A DNA stretch of 64,000 nt from the NCBI GenBank assembly GCA_035544895.1, contig DASZZM010000049.1:186001-250000 (forward strand), in the 5' to 3' direction. The stretch comes from JASLEW01 sp035544895 (lineage in GTDB: Bacteria; Acidobacteriota; Thermoanaerobaculia; Multivoradales; UBA5704). A program made the position numbers and the translations under genes. Below the pieces are notes generated by a model. It was not told the origin of the DNA. It saw nothing but the letters and a program-made list of their open reading frames with translations, and did no database searches. Below, piece after piece: positions 8,453 to 19,901 of this stretch (its first letter is position 1; the number at the start of each line of letters is the position of its first letter).

Positions 8453-9361
8453 TCAGCGCGCCCGCACGGTCTGGCTGGGCTTGGCGTGGACGGTCTGGCC
8501 GCGATGACCGCGATGGGCGCGTGAGGCGGCACGGCGGCCCGCGGAATGGCGGCGGATCGTGATCTTGCCGCCGCGGGCGCCATGGCGGGCGATCGCCTGC
8601 GTGATGTGGAGCCTGCCGTTGCGACCCCTGGCGACGCGGACGTGGGCCCTGCCGCCGCCGGCGCGCATGGAGCTGCGAGCCAGGGCGATCTCGGAGTCGG
8701 GAACGTCGTTGCGGTGGAGGGCGGCGAGCTTGACCACGCCGTAGGGATCGCCGATGGGGCCGAGGAGGAGGGCGGGGTCGGGAAACACCGCCACGTGGTA
8801 ATGAGCCGGCCACAGCTCGCGCGTCGCTTCGATCATGCCCCCGGCTTCCAGGGAGAGGAGAGTGGTCTCCAGCCACAGGCGGCAGAGGCGGCGGTCGCTG
8901 CGCCGCATGTCGATGGCCATGCCAGTGGGATGAACCGACAGGGGCGAGGCATTCCACGGCTGCCGGGTGATCGGCCGTGTGAGGCTGGTGATGACCAGGC
9001 GCTCGCCGCATTGGGAGCGGTACTCACGTGCCAGCTGTTCGATGAACATCTTGACCTGGGGCCGCGCACAAGGAAAGGAGACCTCGTCGATCGCCAGCTC
9101 GTAGTCCTCGTTGCCGGGCACTCGCACCAGGGTCCCGGCTTCGATTGCCTTCCACACGTCGCTCGAGGTCCGCAGGTAGGCGTAGTCGTTCTGCTGCGCC
9201 ACCATGCTCTGGCGCAGCATCGACTCCCGTGAGCCGAGGAGGCTCTGGCCCCGCGCCGGAACGAGCGGCGCGACTGCGAGCAGGGCGAGCAGGGCCAGGA
9301 GGCAGAGGCCGAGCGGGACGGAGACACGCGGAGCGGAGGGACGGGAACTCTCGTAGTTCAT
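8453..9361 (-). CDS. exported DUF5715-type protein with peptidase M15-like motifs
   Basis: A 302-residue exported protein. The signal segment is VPLGLCLLALLALLAVAPLVPARGQS at about residues 15-40 with cleavage after ARG-Q likely. The mature part contains SVHPTGMAIDMR near residue 145 and HYHVAVFPDP near 190, which resemble the His/Asp/His zinc ligands of M15/VanY-type peptidoglycan peptidases. I believe this corresponds to the DUF5715 family. The C-terminal 70 residues are very basic, rich in Arg and His (RHGARGGKITIRRHS), unusual for an enzyme and suggestive of wall or nucleic-acid binding. ATG 9361 is preferred over TTG 9376 because GAGAGAA lies 4-10 bases upstream. It is likely periplasmic; catalysis is inferred only from the motif. 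Confidence 0.78.
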   Translation of the reverse strand: MNYESSRPSAPRVSVPLGLCLLALLALLAVAPLVPARGQSLLGSRESMLRQSMVAQQNDYAYLRTSSDVWKAIEAGTLVRVPGNEDYELAIDEVSFPCARPQVKMFIEQLAREYRSQCGERLVITSLTRPITRQPWNASPLSVHPTGMAIDMRRSDRRLCRLWLETTLLSLEAGGMIEATRELWPAHYHVAVFPDPALLLGPIGDPYGVVKLAALHRNDVPDSEIALARSSMRAGGGRAHVRVARGRNGRLHITQAIARHGARGGKITIRRHSAGRRAASRAHRGHRGQTVHAKPSQTVRAR

Positions 9362-9489
9362 GGGGTTCTCTCGCAACTCCTCGCGGTAAAGGTGCCCCTA
9401 AGAGCCTGTCAACCTGTTACGACAGCGAAACGATGCGCAAGGTTAGCACAAAATGAGCCAGGCGCAATACCTTTTGCGGTCTCTATTTA

Positions 9490-9529
9490 CCGGTGGCAGG
9501 AGGGGGGTACCGGTGGCCGAAGGGGGGCC
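9490..9529 (+). repeat. 20-bp tandem pair in an intergenic gap
   Basis: Two adjacent 20-base units, each CCGGTGGC, then four variable bases, then GGGGGG and two bases. It lies between the DUF5715-type gene and the S1-domain gene. The rest of that 270-bp gap shows no gene. Confidence 0.6.
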
Positions 9530-9635
9530 GCCGCGGGAGCCGCCAGCCCCGCGGGCGGTGGGGAAGTGCCGGCCTCGCTTTGGTCGCGAGCGGCGGCCAA
9601 CCCCTCGCGCCGGACGCGCGGAACGACGCGGGACA

Positions 9636-11198
9636 CTAACGGCGCCGGTTGCCGCTGCTCTTGAAGAAATCGCCGAGCGAGCCGAAGGTCGCGGGCTGCC
9701 CGGCCGCCGCGGTCTCGCGCGGCGCCGGCTCCTCTTGCCTGGCCTCCTCGTCGGCCCCGGTGCCGGCGAGAGACAGGGAGATCCGCCGCTTGGCGGTGTC
9801 GACGCCGAGCACGCGGACCTTGACGTCCTGGCCGAGCTGCACCGCCTCGCGGGCGTGGCTGATGCGCCGCCCGGTGCCCAGCTCGCTCACGTGCACCAGC
9901 CCTTCGAGACCTGGGGACAGCTCGACGAAAGCTCCGAACGACTCCAGCCGGACGACCCGGCCGGCCACGACCGACCCCTCGGGGAAGCGCTCGGGGGCAT
10001 CGCGCCAGGGATCGCGCTCCAGCGCCCGCCGCGACAGCGAGATGCGCACGGGCCGCTTCTCGTCGCGGCCTTTCTCGATCTTGATCACCTGCACTTCGAT
10101 CTCCTGTCCGACCGAGAGCGCCTCCTTCGGGTCGGACAGCCGCGAGAAACCGATCTCGCTGACGTGGAGCAACCCTTCCAGGCCGCCCAGGTCGATGAAG
10201 GCGCCGTAAGTGGTGAGCGAGGTGACCTTGCCCTTGACCACCGAGCCGACGCGCAGGTGGGCGCGGACCTCGGCAGCGCGCGCCTGCGCCTCCTCCTCGA
10301 GCAGAGCGCGGCGCGACAGTACGATGTCGGGTCGGCGGTTGCGCCCTCCCTCCTCGATGCGCGTCACGCGGAAGCTGAGGCGCTGGCCCACGAACTGCTG
10401 CGGGTTCTCGACGTAGCGGAGGTCGAGCTGCGACAGCGGGCAGAACGCGCGCATGCCGTGCACCTGCACCTCGGCTCCGCCCTTGTTGATGCCGCTGACC
10501 AGGCCCTCCACCGGCATGCCGTACTGGTGGGCCTGGCGCAGCTCCGCCGCGACCTCCTGCTGGCCTCCTCGCCCGGCGCCGGTCTTCTTGCGTAGGAGCA
10601 GGACGCCGCTTTCCGGATCGACGCCGGTGACGATGGCTTCAACGGTATCGCCGGCGTTGACCGTCAGGTTGCCTTCGGCATTGCGCAGCTGGCTGACCTC
10701 GATCATCCCCTCGGACTTGGTGCCGAGATCGATGAAGACCGCTTCCTCGCCGATCGACAGCACCTTGCCGCGCACCTTCTCCCCGACCGCCGGATTTTCG
10801 CGCCGCTCGGCGCTGCCGCTCTCGAACTGGGCGAGGATCTCGCCGAAGTCCTTTTTCTCTTGCGATCCCTGGATCGCAGGCGCCGGCTCGGTCCGCTGCG
10901 GGGCCTGATCCTGGGGAGGCTCCTGGGCCTCCGGTGCTTCGGTGGGCTCCTGAGCCTTGGGCGGCTGCTGGGCCGGCTCCTCAGAGGCCGCCGAGGCCTG
11001 CGGACTCGCTTCGGTCGAGCTCCCTCCGCCTGCGGTCGTCGATTCGGGCGAGCCTGCTTTCGCGGGCGTCGATTCAGACGAGCCCGCGTTCGCGGTCGTC
11101 GATTCGGGCGAGCCCGCGTTCGCGGTCTCTTTGCCCGAGCTCTGCGGTTCTCGGGATTCCGGCTGCGGCTCGTGCTGAGGATTCAGATGCTCTTCCAT
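9636..11198 (-). CDS. rpsA: S1-domain RNA-binding protein (ribosomal protein S1-like)
   Basis: A 520-residue protein with four S1 OB-fold domains: about residues 135-205 (GEKVRGKVLSIGEEAVFIDL), 225-305, 320-400 (GSVVKGKVTSLTTYGAFIDL) and 412-485 (GSVVAGRVVRLESFGAFVEL). Ribosomal protein S1 brings mRNA to the 30S subunit. Enterobacterial S1 has six domains, but four-domain versions are common elsewhere, so an RpsA role is likely though not certain. The first 120 residues are an acidic Ser/Glu/Thr/Pro/Gln-rich extension containing a 10-residue tandem repeat. The last residues GDFFKSSGNRRR are basic. ATG 11198 is the only good start, with GCGAGACC upstream. It is convergent with nothing and stands alone. 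Confidence 0.85.
   Translation of the reverse strand: MEEHLNPQHEPQPESREPQSSGKETANAGSPESTTANAGSSESTPAKAGSPESTTAGGGSSTEASPQASAASEEPAQQPPKAQEPTEAPEAQEPPQDQAPQRTEPAPAIQGSQEKKDFGEILAQFESGSAERRENPAVGEKVRGKVLSIGEEAVFIDLGTKSEGMIEVSQLRNAEGNLTVNAGDTVEAIVTGVDPESGVLLLRKKTGAGRGGQQEVAAELRQAHQYGMPVEGLVSGINKGGAEVQVHGMRAFCPLSQLDLRYVENPQQFVGQRLSFRVTRIEEGGRNRRPDIVLSRRALLEEEAQARAAEVRAHLRVGSVVKGKVTSLTTYGAFIDLGGLEGLLHVSEIGFSRLSDPKEALSVGQEIEVQVIKIEKGRDEKRPVRISLSRRALERDPWRDAPERFPEGSVVAGRVVRLESFGAFVELSPGLEGLVHVSELGTGRRISHAREAVQLGQDVKVRVLGVDTAKRRISLSLAGTGADEEARQEEPAPRETAAAGQPATFGSLGDFFKSSGNRRR
11040..11145 (-). repeat. 30-bp in-frame tandem repeat in the S1-protein gene
   Basis: Three near-identical 30-bp units and a fourth diverged one encode ANAGSPESTT, ANAGSSESTP, AKAGSPESTT and AGGGSSTEAS. 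The unit number probably varies between strains because it keeps the frame and lies in a disordered region. Confidence 0.8.
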
Positions 11199-11537
11199 AA
11201 GGTCTCGCTTTCATCGGGGAGGGGGTGTGTCGGGGCTCTTCGGGGTATTCGGCTCTCCTGGAAACCGCCGCGCCTGGCGGCGCACTCCGCAAGCTATCAC
11301 GAGGCGTGCCAGGGCCTGCCTCGCCGATCCTCTGGACGGGCTGAGGCAGGCAGCGGGACCGCGACATCGCGCACCGCGCGGCTCTCTATTGTAGACCGAC
11401 GCCCCACGCGCCGGAGCAACGTCTTGCCGCGGATCTACATCACACGAAACGGCGCGGCGAGGTGCTCAGCACACCCGACCCCAGAGGGGATCGAGCCTCA
11501 TGCCGTCTTCGCGCACAACCCGCGGCCCGTATTCCTC
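11199..11537. other. intergenic gap without a recognisable gene
   Basis: This 339-bp stretch lies between the S1-protein start and the relic peptide core. I see the likely leader of the S1 gene next to 11199 and several short GC-rich inverted repeats, but no coding frame with family similarity and no clear terminator or structured RNA. Confidence 0.5.
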
Positions 11538-11609
11538 CTATGGCGCGGGGCACTCCGGGCAGGAGAAGTGGACCGGGAACGACCAGCGTCCCCCCAAGAC
11601 TTCTGGTTG
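11538..11609 (-). pseudogene. relic of a second CPEC precursor peptide (core only)
   Basis: On the minus strand the last 23 codons before TAG 11538-11540 read as QPEVLGG followed by RWSFPVHFSCPECPAP. This aligns residue by residue with the intact precursor just upstream: a Gly-Gly cleavage site, aromatic at core position 2, Ser 3, Pro 5, Phe 8, Ser/Thr 9 and C-P-E-C at 10-13. The leader is absent: codons upstream of QPEV come from the core of repeat copy C and contain no start. The element therefore looks like a duplicated precursor gene whose 5' part was replaced by the repeat. It is too short and start-less to be translated on its own; read-through from the upstream gene is out of frame or stopped. 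Confidence 0.6.
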
Positions 11610-11656
11610 GCGGCGGGGAGGGGACGCCCCCTCCCTCTCGCGACCTCAGTCTCTTC
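11610..11656 (-). repeat. dispersed intergenic repeat, copy C (partial)
   Basis: A short minus-oriented copy: after the TGA of the precursor peptide come a few bases, then GCGAGAGGGAGGGGGCGTCC and CCTCCCCGCCGCC. Only the 5' part and core of the family are present. It separates the intact precursor from the relic core. Confidence 0.7.
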
Positions 11657-11806
11657 TCAGTCTCGCGGGGCGCACTCGGGGCAGGTGAAGAAGGCAGGTA
11701 TGGAGTAGTGCCCCCCCAGGGCGCCTTTCAGGGGGTCGTGCTGCAGCGAGGTCACCGTTTCGCGGTGCAACGAGAGCTTCTTCGCGGCCACGAGCTTCTT
11801 TTTCAT
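11657..11806 (-). CDS. lanthipeptide-like RiPP precursor peptide
   Basis: A 49-residue peptide with the layout of a ribosomally made, post-translationally modified peptide precursor. The leader has the lysine-rich start MKKKL and KKLSLHRETVTSL, which matches the KLxLxKETxxxL pattern of class I lanthipeptide (L1a-type) leaders. It ends in GALGG, a double-glycine cleavage site at residues 29-32. The putative 17-residue core is HYSIPAFFTCPECAPRD, with one Ser, one Thr and two Cys. The start is well supported: AGGAGA lies five bases before ATG 11806. The gene is divergent from the M28 peptidase gene. No LanB, LanC, LanM, radical SAM maturase or peptidase-ABC transporter lies beside it, so modification enzymes would have to act from elsewhere. 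That part, and the lanthionine assignment, are inference. Confidence 0.65.
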   Translation of the reverse strand: MKKKLVAAKKLSLHRETVTSLQHDPLKGALGGHYSIPAFFTCPECAPRD

Positions 11807-11942
11807 CGTTTTCTCCTTGGGTTGATTGTCTCTCCCAGAGAGATAGGTGAGCGGCGAAGGCAAAAGAGAGATTCCGTGCCCTCTCTGCCGCGCGCCAGGG
11901 GCGATGTTAGAGTTCCTGCGCTTCAGCCTGGAGGAGCTTGCG

Positions 11943-14837
<2,895 letters not shown>

Positions 14838-14861
14838 AGGGCCTGAGCACAGGCCGGCGAC

Positions 14862-15833
14862 TCAGGGGATCAGCAGCACTTTGCCGGTGGTCCGCCGGCC
14901 TTCGAGCGCGCGGTGGGCCTCGGCGGCCTCGCGCAGGGGGAGCTCCAGGCCGATGCGCAGCCTGAGCTTGCCCTCGGCGAGCCAGCCCAGGACCTGGCCG
15001 GCGCGCAGGGTCAGCTCCTCGCGGCTGGCGATGTAGTGGACCAGGCTGGGACGGGTCAGGAACAGCGACCCGCGGGCGGCAAGGACGCCGGGATCGAAAG
15101 GCGGCACCTTGCCGCTCGACTGCCCGAACAGAACCATCATGCCGCGCGGCGCCAGGCAGGTGAGCCCCTGCTCGAAAGTCGTCCGGCCGACCCCGTCGAA
15201 GACCGCGCGCACGCCGCGCCCGTCCGTCGCGCGCCGGACCTCCTCCGCGAAGTCCTGGCGGTTGTAGAGAATCACCTCGTCCGCCCCGGCCTCGCGCGCC
15301 AGCCGGGCCTTCTCCTCGGTCGAGACGGTGGCGAAGACGCGGGCGCCGCGCAGCTTGGCGATCTGGCACAGCAGCTGGCCGACCCCGCCGGCGCAGGCGT
15401 GCACCAGGCAGGCATCGCCGGCCGCGAGCGGGCAGGTCGAGGTAGCCAGGTAGTGCGCCGTCATGCCTTGCAGCATGGCGGCCGCGCCCTGCCGCGTGCT
15501 GACTTCAGGAGGCAGCTTGACCAGGCGGGCGGCAGGCACCGCCGCCTTTTCCGCGTAGGCGCCCTGAATCCCGCAGTAGGCGACACGGTCGCCCGCGGCC
15601 ACCTCGGCGACGCCGCTTCCCACCGCCTCCACGGTCCCCGCCGCCTCCTGGCCGAGGGTGACGGGGAGAGAGGCCACCTTGTACAGACCGGTCCGGTGGT
15701 AGACGTCGATGTAGTTGACCCCCGCGGCCTCGATGCGCACGACCGCCTCGCCGGGCGCCGGCACCGGATCGTCGACCTCCTCGTAGCGCAGCTCCTCGGG
15801 TCCTCCCAGGGCATGGACGCGCACCGCTTTCAT
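14862..15833 (-). CDS. qor: NADPH:quinone oxidoreductase (zeta-crystallin type MDR)
   Basis: A 323-residue zinc-free medium-chain reductase that reduces quinones with NADPH in the cytoplasm. The catalytic domain starts MKAVRVHALGGPEELRYEEV and has AAGVNYIDVYHRTGLY at residue 37. The Rossmann nucleotide motif is HACAGGVGQLLCQIAKLRGA near residue 145. The downstream KARLAREAGADEVILYNRQDF motif and VFDGVGRTTFEQ are standard for the family, as is the length. A GGAGGAGAG motif precedes ATG 15833. It is transcribed convergently with the M28 peptidase gene and divergently from the aldolase-dehydrogenase gene 49 bp away, so the short shared region should hold both promoters. Confidence 0.92.
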   Translation of the reverse strand: MKAVRVHALGGPEELRYEEVDDPVPAPGEAVVRIEAAGVNYIDVYHRTGLYKVASLPVTLGQEAAGTVEAVGSGVAEVAAGDRVAYCGIQGAYAEKAAVPAARLVKLPPEVSTRQGAAAMLQGMTAHYLATSTCPLAAGDACLVHACAGGVGQLLCQIAKLRGARVFATVSTEEKARLAREAGADEVILYNRQDFAEEVRRATDGRGVRAVFDGVGRTTFEQGLTCLAPRGMMVLFGQSSGKVPPFDPGVLAARGSLFLTRPSLVHYIASREELTLRAGQVLGWLAEGKLRLRIGLELPLREAAEAHRALEGRRTTGKVLLIP

Positions 15834-15882
15834 CGCCTCTCCTCCTCTGCACCGCCTGCTATCCTATGCCGGGTCAGAAACC

Positions 15883-17877
15883 ATGCGCAGCCTGTGGGAC
15901 GACGCCGAGGCCAGCCACTATCGCGGCGATCTCGGGCTGCGCGTCTACAGCTCGCGCCTCCTGGGCCGCGACCGGTCGCTGGTCCTCCACGGCGGCGGCA
16001 ACACCTCGGTCAAGCTGCGCCAGCGCAACGTCCTGGGCGATGAGGAGGACGTCCTCTACGTCAAGGGAAGCGGCTGGGACCTCGAGACCATCGAGGAGGC
16101 TGGCTTTGCCCCGGTGCGCCTGGAGCACCTGCTGCGCCTGGCCCGCCTCGAGGCCCTGAGCGACCCGCAGATGGTCGGCGAGCTAGTGACCCATACCACC
16201 CGCGCGGGTGCTCCCGTGCCCTCGGTCGAGACCATCCTGCACGCCGTGCTGCCGCACCGCTACGTCGATCACACCCATGCCGACGCGGTGGTCACGGTCA
16301 CCAACACGGCCGAGGGCGCGGCGCGCGTGCGTGAGATCTACGGCGATGCCGTCCTGGTGGTCCCCTATGTGATGCCGGGCTTCGACCTGGCGCGCGCCTG
16401 CGCCCGCCAGTTCGCCGCCGAGGCCGGCGCCTCCACCATCGGCCTGGTGCTGCTGCACCACGGCATCTTCTCGTTCGGCGCCACCGCCCGGGAGTCCTAC
16501 GAGAGGATGATCCACCTGGTCGGCCTGGCGGAGGACTACTTGCGTTCGCGCGGCGCCTGGGTGCTCGACCCGGGGCAGGCTATCCAGCCGAGCGCCGAGG
16601 GAACGGGCGCTCCGCCGCCAGCGCCGGAGGCGACCGCCCGGCTGCGCTTCGAGCTCTCGGCCGCCGCCGGCCTTCCGCTGGTCGTCACCACCCGGCGCAC
16701 CGCCCGCAGCCTCGCCTTCGTCCGCCGAGGCGACCTCGCCACCCTTTCCCAGCAAGGACCGGCGACCCCGGATCATGTGCTGCGCACCAAGCGCCTCCCC
16801 CTGCTCGGCCGCGACGTCTCCGGCTATGCCGAGGCCTACCGCGCCTACTTCGCCGAGCAGTCCGCCGCCGCCGGGGAGCCCAAGACGATGCTCGATCCGG
16901 CGCCGCGCATCGTCCTCGATCCCGAGCTCGGACTGCTCGCCGCCGGGCGCGGCGCCGGCGAGACCGCCATCGCCGCCGAGATCTACGAGCACACCATCGA
17001 CATTCTCGAGCGCGCCGACCGGCTGGGCGGCTATTGTGCCCTTTCGGCCGGCGAGCTGTTCGCGGTCGAGTACTGGGACCTCGAGCAGGCGAAGCTCGCG
17101 CGCTCCGGCCGGCCGCTGCCGCTCGGCGGCGAAGTGGCGCTGGTCACCGGCGCCGCCGCCGGCATCGGCAAGGCCCTGGTCGAGGCGCTGCTGGGCCGCG
17201 GCGCCGCCGTGGTCGGCCTCGACGTCGACCCGCGGATCGAGGCGCTGCACCAGCGGCGCGACTACCTGGGGGTGCGCTGCGACGTCACCGACGAGGAGGC
17301 GGTCGAGCGCGCCCTGGCGTCGGGGGTCGCGGCCTTCGGCGGCCTGGATCTGCTGCTGCTCAACGCCGGCATCTTCCCACCGAGCCGCGAGATCGCCGCG
17401 CTCGATCTCGCGGAGTGGAGGCGGGTCCTGGCGATCGACCTCGACGCCAACCTGCTCTTCCTGCGGCATTGCCATCCCCTGCTGCGGCTCGCGCCGCGCG
17501 GCGGACGGGTGGTGGTCATCGGCTCGAAGAACGTGCCGGCGCCCGGCCGCGGCCAGGCCGCCTACTCGGCCGCGAAAGCCGCCTTGCAGCAGCTCGCCCG
17601 CGTCGCCGCCCTGGAGTGGGGCAAGGACGGCATCCGCGTCAACACCGTCCACCCCAACGCCGTCTTCGACACCGCCCTGTGGACCCCCGAGCGCCTGGCC
17701 GAACGCGCCGCCGCCTACGGACTCGACGTCGCAACCTACCGCAAGAGCAACGTCCTCGGCGTCGAAGTCCGCGCCCGCGACGTCGCCGAAGTCGCCGCCG
17801 AGCTGTGTTGCCCCGCCTTCTCCCGCACCACCGGCGCCCAGATCCCCGTCGACGGCGGCAACGAGCGGGTCATCTGA
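15883..17877 (+). CDS. bifunctional class II aldolase / short-chain dehydrogenase
   Basis: A 664-residue fusion resembling the rhamnulose-1-phosphate aldolase/short-chain dehydrogenase family (RhaD-like in the RhaE/RhaEW sense). The N-terminal aldolase part has GGGNTSVKLRQ near 45, the zinc-binding HTHADAVVTVTNT near 135 and LLHHGIFSFG near 200. The C-terminal SDR part (about 410-664) has the NAD motif TGAAAGIGKALVEALLGRGA, NAG in LLNAGIFPP, and the catalytic Tyr-x3-Lys in AYSAAKAAL. In sugar catabolism the two halves split a ketose phosphate and oxidise lactaldehyde. No other rhamnose gene is near, so the true sugar is unknown. ATG 15883 is the natural start, 8 codons before the first family motif. 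Confidence 0.9.
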   Translation: MRSLWDDAEASHYRGDLGLRVYSSRLLGRDRSLVLHGGGNTSVKLRQRNVLGDEEDVLYVKGSGWDLETIEEAGFAPVRLEHLLRLARLEALSDPQMVGELVTHTTRAGAPVPSVETILHAVLPHRYVDHTHADAVVTVTNTAEGAARVREIYGDAVLVVPYVMPGFDLARACARQFAAEAGASTIGLVLLHHGIFSFGATARESYERMIHLVGLAEDYLRSRGAWVLDPGQAIQPSAEGTGAPPPAPEATARLRFELSAAAGLPLVVTTRRTARSLAFVRRGDLATLSQQGPATPDHVLRTKRLPLLGRDVSGYAEAYRAYFAEQSAAAGEPKTMLDPAPRIVLDPELGLLAAGRGAGETAIAAEIYEHTIDILERADRLGGYCALSAGELFAVEYWDLEQAKLARSGRPLPLGGEVALVTGAAAGIGKALVEALLGRGAAVVGLDVDPRIEALHQRRDYLGVRCDVTDEEAVERALASGVAAFGGLDLLLLNAGIFPPSREIAALDLAEWRRVLAIDLDANLLFLRHCHPLLRLAPRGGRVVVIGSKNVPAPGRGQAAYSAAKAALQQLARVAALEWGKDGIRVNTVHPNAVFDTALWTPERLAERAAAYGLDVATYRKSNVLGVEVRARDVAEVAAELCCPAFSRTTGAQIPVDGGNERVI

Positions 17878-17895
17878 GAGCCTTCCGGCGCACGA

Positions 17896-17940
17896 CAGGA
17901 CCCCTACCTTGGCGGTGGTCGCCATCCGGAAGGGGTCCTG
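17896..17940. terminator. hairpin between convergent genes
   Basis: A perfect 10-bp inverted repeat, CAGGACCCCT and AGGGGTCCTG, with a 25-base loop lies 19 bp after the aldolase-dehydrogenase stop and about 50 bp after the end of the opposing propeller gene. No T-run follows on either side. A bidirectional stop or 3'-end stabiliser is likely. Confidence 0.55.
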
Positions 17941-17991
17941 CCGGTCCCGGCCGTTTCGAGAGCGGTGGCTTCAGCCCTGCCCGCGACGTGG

Positions 17992-19689
17992 TTACGGGAT
18001 GATGGTGATCGATTTATGGTAGTCCGCGGAGTGGATGTAGCTCCAGCCGTCGATGACGCGGTCCCACACGCCCAGGTAGAAGGTGTGGGCGCAATTGGTC
18101 GACGTCTTATCTTTCTCTACCTTGGCATGCCATGGCGGTTGCGGCACGATATTGGGGTCCGGCGGCAGGCCTTCCCAATGGCCCTTTGGATTGTGCACGT
18201 AGTTGCCCGAGGCGATTCCCGCTGACTTGTTGTCTCCCCAGACGACCGAGAGCGCCCAGCTCCGCAGGTGTTGCTCCGCGTCGCGCGCGGTGATCTGGAA
18301 GGTCCAGTTGTCCACTCCCAGATGCTCGATCGCGCACACTGGCACTTCGACGCCGTTGTGCAGGATCTTGTCGATCGCGGCGATCGGCGTGCCATTGTCG
18401 ATCATCACTTGCACCGCGCGCCCGGCATCTGAAATATGGCCGATTTCACCGTGGTGCGCGTCGAACAACCGGACCGCAATCGTGTGCAGGCCGTTCGGTC
18501 TCGACAGGCCATTGGGCTGCGTCGTGCTATCAACGAAGGCGCCGAGCCAGGGGTTGTACCAGATCTCGTTCGCCGCTCGCACGCTATAGTCGGGTCCTGG
18601 AGGCAGCGGGTTCGCCACCAGCTCGAACTCGGGCAGGGGCAACGCTGCGCTGTTCCATCGGTAATCGGAGAACTGCGCGACCGGCAGTTCAGTGTTGTCC
18701 ACCACGATGCGGTAGTGCGTGGCGCCCATCTTACGCGCCAGTTGGTGGTTGATCATGAGCGGTAAGCTGCCGCCGAATGGCGAGTCCACGACGGAGAAGA
18801 AGTAACCTGGATCGGTAGTGGCCATGCCAGCCGGAATGTTGGGATGGTTGGGCTGGGGCCCGATCCTGCTCACCGGAACGTGCCCGATCCCCATCAAGAT
18901 CGGGTCGTTGGCTCCGAAGCCGCTGAGGGAGAGCTTGCTCACCGCTTGGTCGCTGCAAACGTACACCTGGTCTCCTGCCACCACTGCCACGCTCGAGGGC
19001 CTCGTGGGCACCGTGGCGATCTCGCTGGAGACCGCGGGCGAACGCGTGAGGTCGATCAGCACGACCTTGTTTTTCGCCGGATCCCGCTCGGTGGTCAGGA
19101 TGGCGTTTTCGCCGCTGCCCAGCCAGGTGAGGAAGAAAGGCTGGGCGAGCCCCTGCACTACCGGGTCGCGATTGCCCGTGGCCAGGCGAATGCGCGTGAT
19201 CGCGCCTCCGGTTTGCTCGCTCACATAGGCGAACTGGCGGTCGGAGGTCATCAGCAGACCCACCGCCTGACGCAGTCCGGTGGCGATTGTGGTTTGGCTC
19301 CCGGTGCCGAGGTCGATGCGAAGAAGCCGCCCCGCCGGCGCGAACTCCACCACATGCGCCACGTTGTTATCCTCGTCGAGCACGATCTGGTGTGGTGCCG
19401 TCATGCCCCTGCTCACCACGCGGGCGTGGGCCTGATCGGGGTGGTTCAGATCCACGCGCAGGAGGGTGCCTTGGCCCCCGGTGACATAGGCGTGCTCGCC
19501 GTCGCGGGAGATCTTGATGTCTGCCAAGTCTTGATATCCGGAGCCGATGATCTGGTGGGAGTTATCCGCCAGCTTGATCGCGTCGATGTCGCCGTCGGAC
19601 TCGACGACGAGCAGTTGGTTCCGGCGCAGCCAGTAGTCGCAGCCGACGGCGCCGTCGAGGTCGCGGAATATGGGGACAAGATTGGTCAT
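17992..19689 (-). CDS. large beta-propeller protein, no signal peptide
   Basis: A 565-residue protein whose first 300 residues look like a six- or seven-bladed propeller of the YncE/SMP-30-like kind. Blades include ADIKISRDGEHAYVTGGQG, RQAVGLLMTSDRQFAYVSEQ and RPSSVAVVAGDQVYVCSDQ. The C-terminal 250 residues hold Tyr/Trp/Asn-rich beta-sheet sequence (SVVDSPFGGSLPLMINHQ, HHGEIGHISDAGRAVQVMID) that I do not recognise. There is no visible signal peptide: the N-terminus is MTNLVPIFRDLDGAVGCDYW. AAGGAGAG before ATG 19689 fixes the start. Base composition is clearly lower in G+C than in the neighbours and the codons are more mixed, which suggests recent acquisition. Function unknown. Confidence 0.8.
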   Translation of the reverse strand: MTNLVPIFRDLDGAVGCDYWLRRNQLLVVESDGDIDAIKLADNSHQIIGSGYQDLADIKISRDGEHAYVTGGQGTLLRVDLNHPDQAHARVVSRGMTAPHQIVLDEDNNVAHVVEFAPAGRLLRIDLGTGSQTTIATGLRQAVGLLMTSDRQFAYVSEQTGGAITRIRLATGNRDPVVQGLAQPFFLTWLGSGENAILTTERDPAKNKVVLIDLTRSPAVSSEIATVPTRPSSVAVVAGDQVYVCSDQAVSKLSLSGFGANDPILMGIGHVPVSRIGPQPNHPNIPAGMATTDPGYFFSVVDSPFGGSLPLMINHQLARKMGATHYRIVVDNTELPVAQFSDYRWNSAALPLPEFELVANPLPPGPDYSVRAANEIWYNPWLGAFVDSTTQPNGLSRPNGLHTIAVRLFDAHHGEIGHISDAGRAVQVMIDNGTPIAAIDKILHNGVEVPVCAIEHLGVDNWTFQITARDAEQHLRSWALSVVWGDNKSAGIASGNYVHNPKGHWEGLPPDPNIVPQPPWHAKVEKDKTSTNCAHTFYLGVWDRVIDGWSYIHSADYHKSITIIP

Positions 19690-19901
19690 GATTCTCTCCT
19701 TCGAGTGTTGGTTGTCGTTAGGGAACCTGGTCTCTTCCGGGTTCATCGAAAGAGGCGCGGCAGATAGCTTTTTCGTTACAACGCAATTGTCAGCAAGGGT
19801 TCCAACCGGCATGACCGAAGCCAACCGGCCCCGCCGCGGAGGGCACCGGGGCGTGACGACGGCGCCGGCGGACGTTGCCCGCGGGCGGTTGTCGTAGCGA
19901 G

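Noticed and set aside
5601..9011. 1136-codon minus-strand frame
   Set aside because: Antisense of the cytochrome/oxidoreductase/cyclase genes; Arg/Pro/Gly/His-rich composition typical of shadow frames in GC-rich DNA.
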